DNA from: Rhynchopus sp. YZ270_cl-10 | Taxonomy: Eukaryota > Euglenozoa > Diplonemea > Diplonemida > Diplonemidae | Direction of reading: 5' to 3' | NCBI GenBank assembly: GCA_964035575.1 | Contig: OZ037880.1 | Coordinates: forward strand, 620,001-684,000 | DNA length: 64,000 bases | Part shown: one piece after another, positions 42,514 to 56,973 of the stretch | Numbering within the stretch: the first letter of the stretch is position 1 | Layout: every line of letters begins with the position of its first letter | Notes under the pieces: generated by a model | Seen by the model: only the letters and a program-made list of their open reading frames with translations | What the model was told of the DNA's origin: nothing | Database searches by the model: none | Translations under genes and position numbers: made by a program

Positions 42514-44105
42514 TTACTTCTTGGCCTTCTTGTCTCCGATCACACGCTCGGTGGTCTTGGTCACCTTTCCAAGCATGACAACACCGTTACCCTCCATGAT
42601 GGCAACACGGGAGAGACCCTCGCAGTTCTTGAAGGAGTCAACCACCAGGGGCTGGACGGGGGCGAACACAACCTCAGCCATCTCGTTGGCCTTCAGGCAG
42701 TGGGGCTCCTCGGCCTTCTTTCCTCCGGTCTCCTTACCCATCTTCCACACGAGCTCGGTCATGCGCACGGCGGAGCGGCCGGTACGCACGAAGCACACGG
42801 GGGTGTATCCGACCTTCAGCTCACCGGGGTGGTCAAGGATCTGCACCTGGGCGGTGAAGGTACCGGCCTCCTTCAGGGATCCGTCCTTCTTGTACACCAT
42901 GACGTCTCCGGTGCGGGGCATGTTGTCCTTGTTCAGTCCCTTGACGTTGAGCCCGACGTTGTCTCCGGCCTTGGCGTCGTCGCAACGCTTGTGGTGCATC
43001 TCGCAGGTGAACACCTTTCCGGTGCACGAGTTGGCGGCAGTGTGGGTGGGGAGGAAGAGGACCTCCTCACCAGGCTTCACAATTCCCTGCTCAACACGTC
43101 CAGTGATGACATCACCGACTCCCTTGATCTGTGGGGGCGAAAAAATGGGGTGTGTGTTCAAAAGTCGAAAGAGCGCACAAAGCGCAAATATAACAAAAAC
43201 AAAGCTGCCTTTTGCACTGAAAAGTTGCAAAAGTTGCAAAAGTTGCAAAAGTCTCACAAACACAAACACAAACGCGGACACGTGTCTCGACATACCTTGT
43301 ACACTCCGGACACGGGCATACGCATGGCGGCGTCGTTCTTACGCTCGGGCAGACGCACCATGTCGTTCAGGGCGTCCCTGAGGGTGTCAACGTGGAGGTT
43401 GCTCTTGTCCTGCTCAATCACGATGTCCTGTCCCTTCCACCAGGCCATCTTCTCAGACTTGATGAGAAGGTTGTCTCCCATCCATCCCGAGATCGGGAGC
43501 ACGGGCACGCACTTCTCAACGAAGTCCTTCTTCCATCCGGTCTTCACAAGCATGCTCTTCATCTCCTCCTTGATCTCGTTGAAACGCTCCTCCTTGTACT
43601 GGGCAACGTCGCAGTCCATCTTGTTGATTCCGACAATCAGCTGCTTCACTCCCAGCAGGTTGATGAGACGCGCGTGCTGGCGGGTCTGTCCCTGGATCTC
43701 TCCGGCCTTGTGGTTTCCACGGGCAATGGCAGAGACGAAGTTACCGTCGGCGGGCACCATGAGAAGTGCAACGTCCGCCTGCGACGCTCCGGTGATCATG
43801 TTCTTGATGAAATCTCTGTGTCCGGGGGCGTCAATCACGGTGTAGTGCCACTTCTCCGTGAAGAATTCCTTGGTGGTGCACGCGATGGTCACTCCACGCT
43901 CACGCTCCTCCTTCTGACGGTCCATGTAGAACGCGAACGCGAAGGACTGCTTTCCGAGACGCTCGGCCTCCTGGCGCAGCTTCTCCATCTCACGCTCCGG
44001 GATTCCTCCGAGCTCGAAGAGAAGACGGCCGGTGGTCGTCGACTTTCCGGAGTCGACGTGACCACAGATCACGATCGACATATGCGGCTTTCCATCGGTG
44101 GCCAT
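42514..44105 (-). CDS. EFL: EFL, copy 10
   Basis: Exons 43296-44105 and 42514-43128; same protein. Long intron. Last of the run of A spacers (44106-44921). Confidence 0.93.
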
Positions 44106-44921
44106 TTTGACTTTCGGTTTAGTTTGATGATCCTGATGCGTTGTGGTGTGGTGTGTCGGGTGTCGGGTGTGGGGTGTGCACACAAAGGCGCAAGGTGCAA
44201 AGAAAACAAAGCAGACTGTTTTTGTTTGGGTTTGGGTTTGCTTTTTTGTGCATTTTCGTTTAGTTCCCTTGACACTCCCACTCGAAACTAAAACCTTTTT
44301 TCATATTTTTTTTTTGTGTCTGATCAACTCACGTTTCCGCTGTTGGTATGCGGGGGCCAAGGGGGATGAGGGCGCCCAGAGAGAAGGGGCTGGGAGGGGG
44401 CATAGGTTACGATTCTCTTGCCTTCTTTTCTGGGGTTAACTCTTGCTTTACTTTTTTACTGCAACTTTGCTCCGACCCTGGGGGTCGGCACAAAGCCTGC
44501 AGCCTCCAGCACAGAACACGTACGTGGGGGATTACACAGATTTCCGAAAACCTGTCCCAGCTCGCCGCATTGTAGTTAGCACGGCAGCTGAACCCCCACG
44601 GTGTGAATGAATACAAACCATAAAAGTCCAAAAAAGAAAAAGCAAAGCAAAATAGATAAGTTCGGAGCATGACCTAAGCCTCGCGCTCCTGGTGGTCATC
44701 TTCAAAATCCAGTGTGCGGGGGGGTGGGGGGGAATTGAAACATGTTTGTAAGGCATCGTGTTAGGTGCTGTCGGCTGCAGAAGAATCCGGTCTCTCTTCC
44801 TTGGGCTTATACTTTTATATATTGGTGTCCTTTGTGTTTTTTTTTCAAGGGACCGTTTGTGTGAAGAGGGCAGCGTCTCGTCTAGTGTACATGTCCTCGG
44901 CTCAGTGCAAATACACCCAGC

Positions 44922-46513
44922 TTACTTCTTGGCCTTCTTGTCTCCGATCACACGCTCGGTGGTCTTGGTCACCTTTCCAAGCATGACAACACCGTTACCC
45001 TCCATGATGGCAACACGGGAGAGACCCTCGCAGTTCTTGAAGGAGTCAACCACCAGGGGCTGGACGGGGGCGAACACAACCTCAGCCATCTCGTTGGCCT
45101 TCAGGCAGTGGGGCTCCTCGGCCTTCTTTCCTCCGGTCTCCTTACCCATCTTCCACACGAGCTCGGTCATGCGCACGGCGGAGCGGCCGGTACGCACGAA
45201 GCACACGGGGGTGTATCCGACCTTCAGCTCACCGGGGTGGTCAAGGATCTGCACCTGGGCGGTGAAGGTACCGGCCTCCTTCAGGGATCCGTCCTTCTTG
45301 TACACCATGACGTCTCCGGTGCGGGGCATGTTGTCCTTGTTCAGTCCCTTGACGTTGAGCCCGACGTTGTCTCCGGCCTTGGCGTCGTCGCAACGCTTGT
45401 GGTGCATCTCGCAGGTGAACACCTTTCCGGTGCACGAGTTGGCGGCAGTGTGGGTGGGGAGGAAGAGGACCTCCTCACCAGGCTTCACAATTCCCTGCTC
45501 AACACGTCCAGTGATGACATCACCGACTCCCTTGATCTGTGGGGGCGAAAAAATGGGGTGTGTGTTCAAAAGTCGAAAGAGCGCACAAAGCGCAAATATA
45601 ACAAAAACAAAGCTGCCTTTTGCACTGAAAAGTTGCAAAAGTTGCAAAAGTTGCAAAAGTCTCACAAACACAAACACAAACGCGGACACGTGTCTCGACA
45701 TACCTTGTACACTCCGGACACGGGCATACGCATGGCGGCGTCGTTCTTACGCTCGGGCAGACGCACCATGTCGTTCAGGGCGTCCCTGAGGGTGTCAACG
45801 TGGAGGTTGCTCTTGTCCTGCTCAATCACGATGTCCTGTCCCTTCCACCAGGCCATCTTCTCAGACTTGATGAGAAGGTTGTCTCCCATCCATCCCGAGA
45901 TCGGGAGCACGGGCACGCACTTCTCAACGAAGTCCTTCTTCCATCCGGTCTTCACAAGCATGCTCTTCATCTCCTCCTTGATCTCGTTGAAACGCTCCTC
46001 CTTGTACTGGGCAACGTCGCAGTCCATCTTGTTGATTCCGACAATCAGCTGCTTCACTCCCAGCAGGTTGATGAGACGCGCGTGCTGGCGGGTCTGTCCC
46101 TGGATCTCTCCGGCCTTGTGGTTTCCACGGGCAATGGCAGAGACGAAGTTACCGTCGGCGGGCACCATGAGAAGTGCAACGTCCGCCTGCGACGCTCCGG
46201 TGATCATGTTCTTGATGAAATCTCTGTGTCCGGGGGCGTCAATCACGGTGTAGTGCCACTTCTCCGTGAAGAATTCCTTGGTGGTGCACGCGATGGTCAC
46301 TCCACGCTCACGCTCCTCCTTCTGACGGTCCATGTAGAACGCGAACGCGAAGGACTGCTTTCCGAGACGCTCGGCCTCCTGGCGCAGCTTCTCCATCTCA
46401 CGCTCCGGGATTCCTCCGAGCTCGAAGAGAAGACGGCCGGTGGTCGTCGACTTTCCGGAGTCGACGTGACCACAGATCACGATCGACATATGCGGCTTTC
46501 CATCGGTGGCCAT
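44922..46513 (-). CDS. EFL: EFL, copy 11
   Basis: Exons 45704-46513 and 44922-45536; same protein. Long intron. First of five consecutive B-spacer units (46514-47013). Confidence 0.93.
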
Positions 46514-47013
46514 TTTGACTTTCGGTTTAGTTTGATGATCCTGATGCGTTGTGGTGTGGTGTGTCGGGTGTCGGGTGTGGGGTGTCAAGGTGCAAAGAAA
46601 AGAAAGCAGACACACTGTCTTGTGTTTTTCTGGTGTTCCGGCTTTGTTTTTGTTTTGTTTTCTTTTGTCTTGTCTTGTCTTGTTTTTGTTTTGTATTGTC
46701 CGGCCTTTGCTTTTTTGTGCATTTTGTTCTTTGTTTTTGCTTTTGCTCCCTCCACAACCCCTCGAAACTAGAAACCTTGCCTGATCACTCACGTTTCCGC
46801 TGTTGGTATGCGGTCTTCTTCTCTTCTTTTTTTTTCCCAAAATAAATGTAAAAAAAAAAAAAACGGCCAGCGTTCATGGGGGGACACGTGTGCATGGGTA
46901 GGGGGGCGGCACGACGGGGGGGGTGGGGCTCAGTTTTGCGTTCCGGTTCCTTCTCTTGCGTGAGGGGCTGCATTTAGTGTACAAAGTAACCCGTGGCATC
47001 AGATGCACCCAGC

Positions 47014-48605
47014 TTACTTCTTGGCCTTCTTGTCTCCGATCACACGCTCGGTGGTCTTGGTCACCTTTCCAAGCATGACAACACCGTTACCCTCCATGAT
47101 GGCAACACGGGAGAGACCCTCGCAGTTCTTGAAGGAGTCAACCACCAGGGGCTGGACGGGGGCGAACACAACCTCAGCCATCTCGTTGGCCTTCAGGCAG
47201 TGGGGCTCCTCGGCCTTCTTTCCTCCGGTCTCCTTACCCATCTTCCACACGAGCTCGGTCATGCGCACGGCGGAGCGGCCGGTACGCACGAAGCACACGG
47301 GGGTGTATCCGACCTTCAGCTCACCGGGGTGGTCAAGGATCTGCACCTGGGCGGTGAAGGTACCGGCCTCCTTCAGGGATCCGTCCTTCTTGTACACCAT
47401 GACGTCTCCGGTGCGGGGCATGTTGTCCTTGTTCAGTCCCTTGACGTTGAGCCCGACGTTGTCTCCGGCCTTGGCGTCGTCGCAACGCTTGTGGTGCATC
47501 TCGCAGGTGAACACCTTTCCGGTGCACGAGTTGGCGGCAGTGTGGGTGGGGAGGAAGAGGACCTCCTCACCAGGCTTCACAATTCCCTGCTCAACACGTC
47601 CAGTGATGACATCACCGACTCCCTTGATCTGTGGGGGCGAAAAAATGGGGTGTGTGTTCAAAAGTCGAAAGAGCGCACAAAGCGCAAATATAACAAAAAC
47701 AAAGCTGCCTTTTGCACTGAAAAGTTGCAAAAGTTGCAAAAGTTGCAAAAGTCTCACAAACACAAACACAAACGCGGACACGTGTCTCGACATACCTTGT
47801 ACACTCCGGACACGGGCATACGCATGGCGGCGTCGTTCTTACGCTCGGGCAGACGCACCATGTCGTTCAGGGCGTCCCTGAGGGTGTCAACGTGGAGGTT
47901 GCTCTTGTCCTGCTCAATCACGATGTCCTGTCCCTTCCACCAGGCCATCTTCTCAGACTTGATGAGAAGGTTGTCTCCCATCCATCCCGAGATCGGGAGC
48001 ACGGGCACGCACTTCTCAACGAAGTCCTTCTTCCATCCGGTCTTCACAAGCATGCTCTTCATCTCCTCCTTGATCTCGTTGAAACGCTCCTCCTTGTACT
48101 GGGCAACGTCGCAGTCCATCTTGTTGATTCCGACAATCAGCTGCTTCACTCCCAGCAGGTTGATGAGACGCGCGTGCTGGCGGGTCTGTCCCTGGATCTC
48201 TCCGGCCTTGTGGTTTCCACGGGCAATGGCAGAGACGAAGTTACCGTCGGCGGGCACCATGAGAAGTGCAACGTCCGCCTGCGACGCTCCGGTGATCATG
48301 TTCTTGATGAAATCTCTGTGTCCGGGGGCGTCAATCACGGTGTAGTGCCACTTCTCCGTGAAGAATTCCTTGGTGGTGCACGCGATGGTCACTCCACGCT
48401 CACGCTCCTCCTTCTGACGGTCCATGTAGAACGCGAACGCGAAGGACTGCTTTCCGAGACGCTCGGCCTCCTGGCGCAGCTTCTCCATCTCACGCTCCGG
48501 GATTCCTCCGAGCTCGAAGAGAAGACGGCCGGTGGTCGTCGACTTTCCGGAGTCGACGTGACCACAGATCACGATCGACATATGCGGCTTTCCATCGGTG
48601 GCCAT
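47014..48605 (-). CDS. EFL: EFL, copy 12
   Basis: Exons 47796-48605 and 47014-47628; same protein. Long intron. Spacer B upstream (48606-49105). Confidence 0.93.
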
Positions 48606-49105
48606 TTTGACTTTCGGTTTAGTTTGATGATCCTGATGCGTTGTGGTGTGGTGTGTCGGGTGTCGGGTGTGGGGTGTCAAGGTGCAAAGAAAAGAAAGCA
48701 GACACACTGTCTTGTGTTTTTCTGGTGTTCCGGCTTTGTTTTTGTTTTGTTTTCTTTTGTCTTGTCTTGTCTTGTTTTTGTTTTGTATTGTCCGGCCTTT
48801 GCTTTTTTGTGCATTTTGTTCTTTGTTTTTGCTTTTGCTCCCTCCACAACCCCTCGAAACTAGAAACCTTGCCTGATCACTCACGTTTCCGCTGTTGGTA
48901 TGCGGTCTTCTTCTCTTCTTTTTTTTTCCCAAAATAAATGTAAAAAAAAAAAAAACGGCCAGCGTTCATGGGGGGACACGTGTGCATGGGTAGGGGGGCG
49001 GCACGACGGGGGGGGTGGGGCTCAGTTTTGCGTTCCGGTTCCTTCTCTTGCGTGAGGGGCTGCATTTAGTGTACAAAGTAACCCGTGGCATCAGATGCAC
49101 CCAGC

Positions 49106-50697
49106 TTACTTCTTGGCCTTCTTGTCTCCGATCACACGCTCGGTGGTCTTGGTCACCTTTCCAAGCATGACAACACCGTTACCCTCCATGATGGCAACAC
49201 GGGAGAGACCCTCGCAGTTCTTGAAGGAGTCAACCACCAGGGGCTGGACGGGGGCGAACACAACCTCAGCCATCTCGTTGGCCTTCAGGCAGTGGGGCTC
49301 CTCGGCCTTCTTTCCTCCGGTCTCCTTACCCATCTTCCACACGAGCTCGGTCATGCGCACGGCGGAGCGGCCGGTACGCACGAAGCACACGGGGGTGTAT
49401 CCGACCTTCAGCTCACCGGGGTGGTCAAGGATCTGCACCTGGGCGGTGAAGGTACCGGCCTCCTTCAGGGATCCGTCCTTCTTGTACACCATGACGTCTC
49501 CGGTGCGGGGCATGTTGTCCTTGTTCAGTCCCTTGACGTTGAGCCCGACGTTGTCTCCGGCCTTGGCGTCGTCGCAACGCTTGTGGTGCATCTCGCAGGT
49601 GAACACCTTTCCGGTGCACGAGTTGGCGGCAGTGTGGGTGGGGAGGAAGAGGACCTCCTCACCAGGCTTCACAATTCCCTGCTCAACACGTCCAGTGATG
49701 ACATCACCGACTCCCTTGATCTGTGGGGGCGAAAAAATGGGGTGTGTGTTCAAAAGTCGAAAGAGCGCACAAAGCGCAAATATAACAAAAACAAAGCTGC
49801 CTTTTGCACTGAAAAGTTGCAAAAGTTGCAAAAGTTGCAAAAGTCTCACAAACACAAACACAAACGCGGACACGTGTCTCGACATACCTTGTACACTCCG
49901 GACACGGGCATACGCATGGCGGCGTCGTTCTTACGCTCGGGCAGACGCACCATGTCGTTCAGGGCGTCCCTGAGGGTGTCAACGTGGAGGTTGCTCTTGT
50001 CCTGCTCAATCACGATGTCCTGTCCCTTCCACCAGGCCATCTTCTCAGACTTGATGAGAAGGTTGTCTCCCATCCATCCCGAGATCGGGAGCACGGGCAC
50101 GCACTTCTCAACGAAGTCCTTCTTCCATCCGGTCTTCACAAGCATGCTCTTCATCTCCTCCTTGATCTCGTTGAAACGCTCCTCCTTGTACTGGGCAACG
50201 TCGCAGTCCATCTTGTTGATTCCGACAATCAGCTGCTTCACTCCCAGCAGGTTGATGAGACGCGCGTGCTGGCGGGTCTGTCCCTGGATCTCTCCGGCCT
50301 TGTGGTTTCCACGGGCAATGGCAGAGACGAAGTTACCGTCGGCGGGCACCATGAGAAGTGCAACGTCCGCCTGCGACGCTCCGGTGATCATGTTCTTGAT
50401 GAAATCTCTGTGTCCGGGGGCGTCAATCACGGTGTAGTGCCACTTCTCCGTGAAGAATTCCTTGGTGGTGCACGCGATGGTCACTCCACGCTCACGCTCC
50501 TCCTTCTGACGGTCCATGTAGAACGCGAACGCGAAGGACTGCTTTCCGAGACGCTCGGCCTCCTGGCGCAGCTTCTCCATCTCACGCTCCGGGATTCCTC
50601 CGAGCTCGAAGAGAAGACGGCCGGTGGTCGTCGACTTTCCGGAGTCGACGTGACCACAGATCACGATCGACATATGCGGCTTTCCATCGGTGGCCAT
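49106..50697 (-). CDS. EFL: EFL, copy 13
   Basis: Exons 49888-50697 and 49106-49720; same protein. Long intron. Spacer B upstream (50698-51197). Confidence 0.93.
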
Positions 50698-51197
50698 TTT
50701 GACTTTCGGTTTAGTTTGATGATCCTGATGCGTTGTGGTGTGGTGTGTCGGGTGTCGGGTGTGGGGTGTCAAGGTGCAAAGAAAAGAAAGCAGACACACT
50801 GTCTTGTGTTTTTCTGGTGTTCCGGCTTTGTTTTTGTTTTGTTTTCTTTTGTCTTGTCTTGTCTTGTTTTTGTTTTGTATTGTCCGGCCTTTGCTTTTTT
50901 GTGCATTTTGTTCTTTGTTTTTGCTTTTGCTCCCTCCACAACCCCTCGAAACTAGAAACCTTGCCTGATCACTCACGTTTCCGCTGTTGGTATGCGGTCT
51001 TCTTCTCTTCTTTTTTTTTCCCAAAATAAATGTAAAAAAAAAAAAAACGGCCAGCGTTCATGGGGGGACACGTGTGCATGGGTAGGGGGGCGGCACGACG
51101 GGGGGGGTGGGGCTCAGTTTTGCGTTCCGGTTCCTTCTCTTGCGTGAGGGGCTGCATTTAGTGTACAAAGTAACCCGTGGCATCAGATGCACCCAGC

Positions 51198-52789
51198 TTA
51201 CTTCTTGGCCTTCTTGTCTCCGATCACACGCTCGGTGGTCTTGGTCACCTTTCCAAGCATGACAACACCGTTACCCTCCATGATGGCAACACGGGAGAGA
51301 CCCTCGCAGTTCTTGAAGGAGTCAACCACCAGGGGCTGGACGGGGGCGAACACAACCTCAGCCATCTCGTTGGCCTTCAGGCAGTGGGGCTCCTCGGCCT
51401 TCTTTCCTCCGGTCTCCTTACCCATCTTCCACACGAGCTCGGTCATGCGCACGGCGGAGCGGCCGGTACGCACGAAGCACACGGGGGTGTATCCGACCTT
51501 CAGCTCACCGGGGTGGTCAAGGATCTGCACCTGGGCGGTGAAGGTACCGGCCTCCTTCAGGGATCCGTCCTTCTTGTACACCATGACGTCTCCGGTGCGG
51601 GGCATGTTGTCCTTGTTCAGTCCCTTGACGTTGAGCCCGACGTTGTCTCCGGCCTTGGCGTCGTCGCAACGCTTGTGGTGCATCTCGCAGGTGAACACCT
51701 TTCCGGTGCACGAGTTGGCGGCAGTGTGGGTGGGGAGGAAGAGGACCTCCTCACCAGGCTTCACAATTCCCTGCTCAACACGTCCAGTGATGACATCACC
51801 GACTCCCTTGATCTGTGGGGGCGAAAAAATGGGGTGTGTGTTCAAAAGTCGAAAGAGCGCACAAAGCGCAAATATAACAAAAACAAAGCTGCCTTTTGCA
51901 CTGAAAAGTTGCAAAAGTTGCAAAAGTTGCAAAAGTCTCACAAACACAAACACAAACGCGGACACGTGTCTCGACATACCTTGTACACTCCGGACACGGG
52001 CATACGCATGGCGGCGTCGTTCTTACGCTCGGGCAGACGCACCATGTCGTTCAGGGCGTCCCTGAGGGTGTCAACGTGGAGGTTGCTCTTGTCCTGCTCA
52101 ATCACGATGTCCTGTCCCTTCCACCAGGCCATCTTCTCAGACTTGATGAGAAGGTTGTCTCCCATCCATCCCGAGATCGGGAGCACGGGCACGCACTTCT
52201 CAACGAAGTCCTTCTTCCATCCGGTCTTCACAAGCATGCTCTTCATCTCCTCCTTGATCTCGTTGAAACGCTCCTCCTTGTACTGGGCAACGTCGCAGTC
52301 CATCTTGTTGATTCCGACAATCAGCTGCTTCACTCCCAGCAGGTTGATGAGACGCGCGTGCTGGCGGGTCTGTCCCTGGATCTCTCCGGCCTTGTGGTTT
52401 CCACGGGCAATGGCAGAGACGAAGTTACCGTCGGCGGGCACCATGAGAAGTGCAACGTCCGCCTGCGACGCTCCGGTGATCATGTTCTTGATGAAATCTC
52501 TGTGTCCGGGGGCGTCAATCACGGTGTAGTGCCACTTCTCCGTGAAGAATTCCTTGGTGGTGCACGCGATGGTCACTCCACGCTCACGCTCCTCCTTCTG
52601 ACGGTCCATGTAGAACGCGAACGCGAAGGACTGCTTTCCGAGACGCTCGGCCTCCTGGCGCAGCTTCTCCATCTCACGCTCCGGGATTCCTCCGAGCTCG
52701 AAGAGAAGACGGCCGGTGGTCGTCGACTTTCCGGAGTCGACGTGACCACAGATCACGATCGACATATGCGGCTTTCCATCGGTGGCCAT
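51198..52789 (-). CDS. EFL: EFL, copy 14
   Basis: Exons 51980-52789 and 51198-51812; same protein. Long intron. Spacer B upstream (52790-53289). Confidence 0.93.
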
Positions 52790-53289
52790 TTTGACTTTCG
52801 GTTTAGTTTGATGATCCTGATGCGTTGTGGTGTGGTGTGTCGGGTGTCGGGTGTGGGGTGTCAAGGTGCAAAGAAAAGAAAGCAGACACACTGTCTTGTG
52901 TTTTTCTGGTGTTCCGGCTTTGTTTTTGTTTTGTTTTCTTTTGTCTTGTCTTGTCTTGTTTTTGTTTTGTATTGTCCGGCCTTTGCTTTTTTGTGCATTT
53001 TGTTCTTTGTTTTTGCTTTTGCTCCCTCCACAACCCCTCGAAACTAGAAACCTTGCCTGATCACTCACGTTTCCGCTGTTGGTATGCGGTCTTCTTCTCT
53101 TCTTTTTTTTTCCCAAAATAAATGTAAAAAAAAAAAAAACGGCCAGCGTTCATGGGGGGACACGTGTGCATGGGTAGGGGGGCGGCACGACGGGGGGGGT
53201 GGGGCTCAGTTTTGCGTTCCGGTTCCTTCTCTTGCGTGAGGGGCTGCATTTAGTGTACAAAGTAACCCGTGGCATCAGATGCACCCAGC

Positions 53290-54881
53290 TTACTTCTTGG
53301 CCTTCTTGTCTCCGATCACACGCTCGGTGGTCTTGGTCACCTTTCCAAGCATGACAACACCGTTACCCTCCATGATGGCAACACGGGAGAGACCCTCGCA
53401 GTTCTTGAAGGAGTCAACCACCAGGGGCTGGACGGGGGCGAACACAACCTCAGCCATCTCGTTGGCCTTCAGGCAGTGGGGCTCCTCGGCCTTCTTTCCT
53501 CCGGTCTCCTTACCCATCTTCCACACGAGCTCGGTCATGCGCACGGCGGAGCGGCCGGTACGCACGAAGCACACGGGGGTGTATCCGACCTTCAGCTCAC
53601 CGGGGTGGTCAAGGATCTGCACCTGGGCGGTGAAGGTACCGGCCTCCTTCAGGGATCCGTCCTTCTTGTACACCATGACGTCTCCGGTGCGGGGCATGTT
53701 GTCCTTGTTCAGTCCCTTGACGTTGAGCCCGACGTTGTCTCCGGCCTTGGCGTCGTCGCAACGCTTGTGGTGCATCTCGCAGGTGAACACCTTTCCGGTG
53801 CACGAGTTGGCGGCAGTGTGGGTGGGGAGGAAGAGGACCTCCTCACCAGGCTTCACAATTCCCTGCTCAACACGTCCAGTGATGACATCACCGACTCCCT
53901 TGATCTGTGGGGGCGAAAAAATGGGGTGTGTGTTCAAAAGTCGAAAGAGCGCACAAAGCGCAAATATAACAAAAACAAAGCTGCCTTTTGCACTGAAAAG
54001 TTGCAAAAGTTGCAAAAGTTGCAAAAGTCTCACAAACACAAACACAAACGCGGACACGTGTCTCGACATACCTTGTACACTCCGGACACGGGCATACGCA
54101 TGGCGGCGTCGTTCTTACGCTCGGGCAGACGCACCATGTCGTTCAGGGCGTCCCTGAGGGTGTCAACGTGGAGGTTGCTCTTGTCCTGCTCAATCACGAT
54201 GTCCTGTCCCTTCCACCAGGCCATCTTCTCAGACTTGATGAGAAGGTTGTCTCCCATCCATCCCGAGATCGGGAGCACGGGCACGCACTTCTCAACGAAG
54301 TCCTTCTTCCATCCGGTCTTCACAAGCATGCTCTTCATCTCCTCCTTGATCTCGTTGAAACGCTCCTCCTTGTACTGGGCAACGTCGCAGTCCATCTTGT
54401 TGATTCCGACAATCAGCTGCTTCACTCCCAGCAGGTTGATGAGACGCGCGTGCTGGCGGGTCTGTCCCTGGATCTCTCCGGCCTTGTGGTTTCCACGGGC
54501 AATGGCAGAGACGAAGTTACCGTCGGCGGGCACCATGAGAAGTGCAACGTCCGCCTGCGACGCTCCGGTGATCATGTTCTTGATGAAATCTCTGTGTCCG
54601 GGGGCGTCAATCACGGTGTAGTGCCACTTCTCCGTGAAGAATTCCTTGGTGGTGCACGCGATGGTCACTCCACGCTCACGCTCCTCCTTCTGACGGTCCA
54701 TGTAGAACGCGAACGCGAAGGACTGCTTTCCGAGACGCTCGGCCTCCTGGCGCAGCTTCTCCATCTCACGCTCCGGGATTCCTCCGAGCTCGAAGAGAAG
54801 ACGGCCGGTGGTCGTCGACTTTCCGGAGTCGACGTGACCACAGATCACGATCGACATATGCGGCTTTCCATCGGTGGCCAT
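53290..54881 (-). CDS. EFL: EFL, copy 15
   Basis: Exons 54072-54881 and 53290-53904; same protein. Long intron. Spacer B upstream (54882-55381), last of the B run. Confidence 0.93.
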
Positions 54882-55381
54882 TTTGACTTTCGGTTTAGTT
54901 TGATGATCCTGATGCGTTGTGGTGTGGTGTGTCGGGTGTCGGGTGTGGGGTGTCAAGGTGCAAAGAAAAGAAAGCAGACACACTGTCTTGTGTTTTTCTG
55001 GTGTTCCGGCTTTGTTTTTGTTTTGTTTTCTTTTGTCTTGTCTTGTCTTGTTTTTGTTTTGTATTGTCCGGCCTTTGCTTTTTTGTGCATTTTGTTCTTT
55101 GTTTTTGCTTTTGCTCCCTCCACAACCCCTCGAAACTAGAAACCTTGCCTGATCACTCACGTTTCCGCTGTTGGTATGCGGTCTTCTTCTCTTCTTTTTT
55201 TTTCCCAAAATAAATGTAAAAAAAAAAAAAACGGCCAGCGTTCATGGGGGGACACGTGTGCATGGGTAGGGGGGCGGCACGACGGGGGGGGTGGGGCTCA
55301 GTTTTGCGTTCCGGTTCCTTCTCTTGCGTGAGGGGCTGCATTTAGTGTACAAAGTAACCCGTGGCATCAGATGCACCCAGC

Positions 55382-56973
55382 TTACTTCTTGGCCTTCTTG
55401 TCTCCGATCACACGCTCGGTGGTCTTGGTCACCTTTCCAAGCATGACAACACCGTTACCCTCCATGATGGCAACACGGGAGAGACCCTCGCAGTTCTTGA
55501 AGGAGTCAACCACCAGGGGCTGGACGGGGGCGAACACAACCTCAGCCATCTCGTTGGCCTTCAGGCAGTGGGGCTCCTCGGCCTTCTTTCCTCCGGTCTC
55601 CTTACCCATCTTCCACACGAGCTCGGTCATGCGCACGGCGGAGCGGCCGGTACGCACGAAGCACACGGGGGTGTATCCGACCTTCAGCTCACCGGGGTGG
55701 TCAAGGATCTGCACCTGGGCGGTGAAGGTACCGGCCTCCTTCAGGGATCCGTCCTTCTTGTACACCATGACGTCTCCGGTGCGGGGCATGTTGTCCTTGT
55801 TCAGTCCCTTGACGTTGAGCCCGACGTTGTCTCCGGCCTTGGCGTCGTCGCAACGCTTGTGGTGCATCTCGCAGGTGAACACCTTTCCGGTGCACGAGTT
55901 GGCGGCAGTGTGGGTGGGGAGGAAGAGGACCTCCTCACCAGGCTTCACAATTCCCTGCTCAACACGTCCAGTGATGACATCACCGACTCCCTTGATCTGT
56001 GGGGGCGAAAAAATGGGGTGTGTGTTCAAAAGTCGAAAGAGCGCACAAAGCGCAAATATAACAAAAACAAAGCTGCCTTTTGCACTGAAAAGTTGCAAAA
56101 GTTGCAAAAGTTGCAAAAGTCTCACAAACACAAACACAAACGCGGACACGTGTCTCGACATACCTTGTACACTCCGGACACGGGCATACGCATGGCGGCG
56201 TCGTTCTTACGCTCGGGCAGACGCACCATGTCGTTCAGGGCGTCCCTGAGGGTGTCAACGTGGAGGTTGCTCTTGTCCTGCTCAATCACGATGTCCTGTC
56301 CCTTCCACCAGGCCATCTTCTCAGACTTGATGAGAAGGTTGTCTCCCATCCATCCCGAGATCGGGAGCACGGGCACGCACTTCTCAACGAAGTCCTTCTT
56401 CCATCCGGTCTTCACAAGCATGCTCTTCATCTCCTCCTTGATCTCGTTGAAACGCTCCTCCTTGTACTGGGCAACGTCGCAGTCCATCTTGTTGATTCCG
56501 ACAATCAGCTGCTTCACTCCCAGCAGGTTGATGAGACGCGCGTGCTGGCGGGTCTGTCCCTGGATCTCTCCGGCCTTGTGGTTTCCACGGGCAATGGCAG
56601 AGACGAAGTTACCGTCGGCGGGCACCATGAGAAGTGCAACGTCCGCCTGCGACGCTCCGGTGATCATGTTCTTGATGAAATCTCTGTGTCCGGGGGCGTC
56701 AATCACGGTGTAGTGCCACTTCTCCGTGAAGAATTCCTTGGTGGTGCACGCGATGGTCACTCCACGCTCACGCTCCTCCTTCTGACGGTCCATGTAGAAC
56801 GCGAACGCGAAGGACTGCTTTCCGAGACGCTCGGCCTCCTGGCGCAGCTTCTCCATCTCACGCTCCGGGATTCCTCCGAGCTCGAAGAGAAGACGGCCGG
56901 TGGTCGTCGACTTTCCGGAGTCGACGTGACCACAGATCACGATCGACATATGCGGCTTTCCATCGGTGGCCAT
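55382..56973 (-). CDS. EFL: EFL, copy 16
   Basis: Exons 56164-56973 and 55382-55996; same protein. Long intron. An isolated A spacer upstream (56974-57789) between runs of B. Confidence 0.93.
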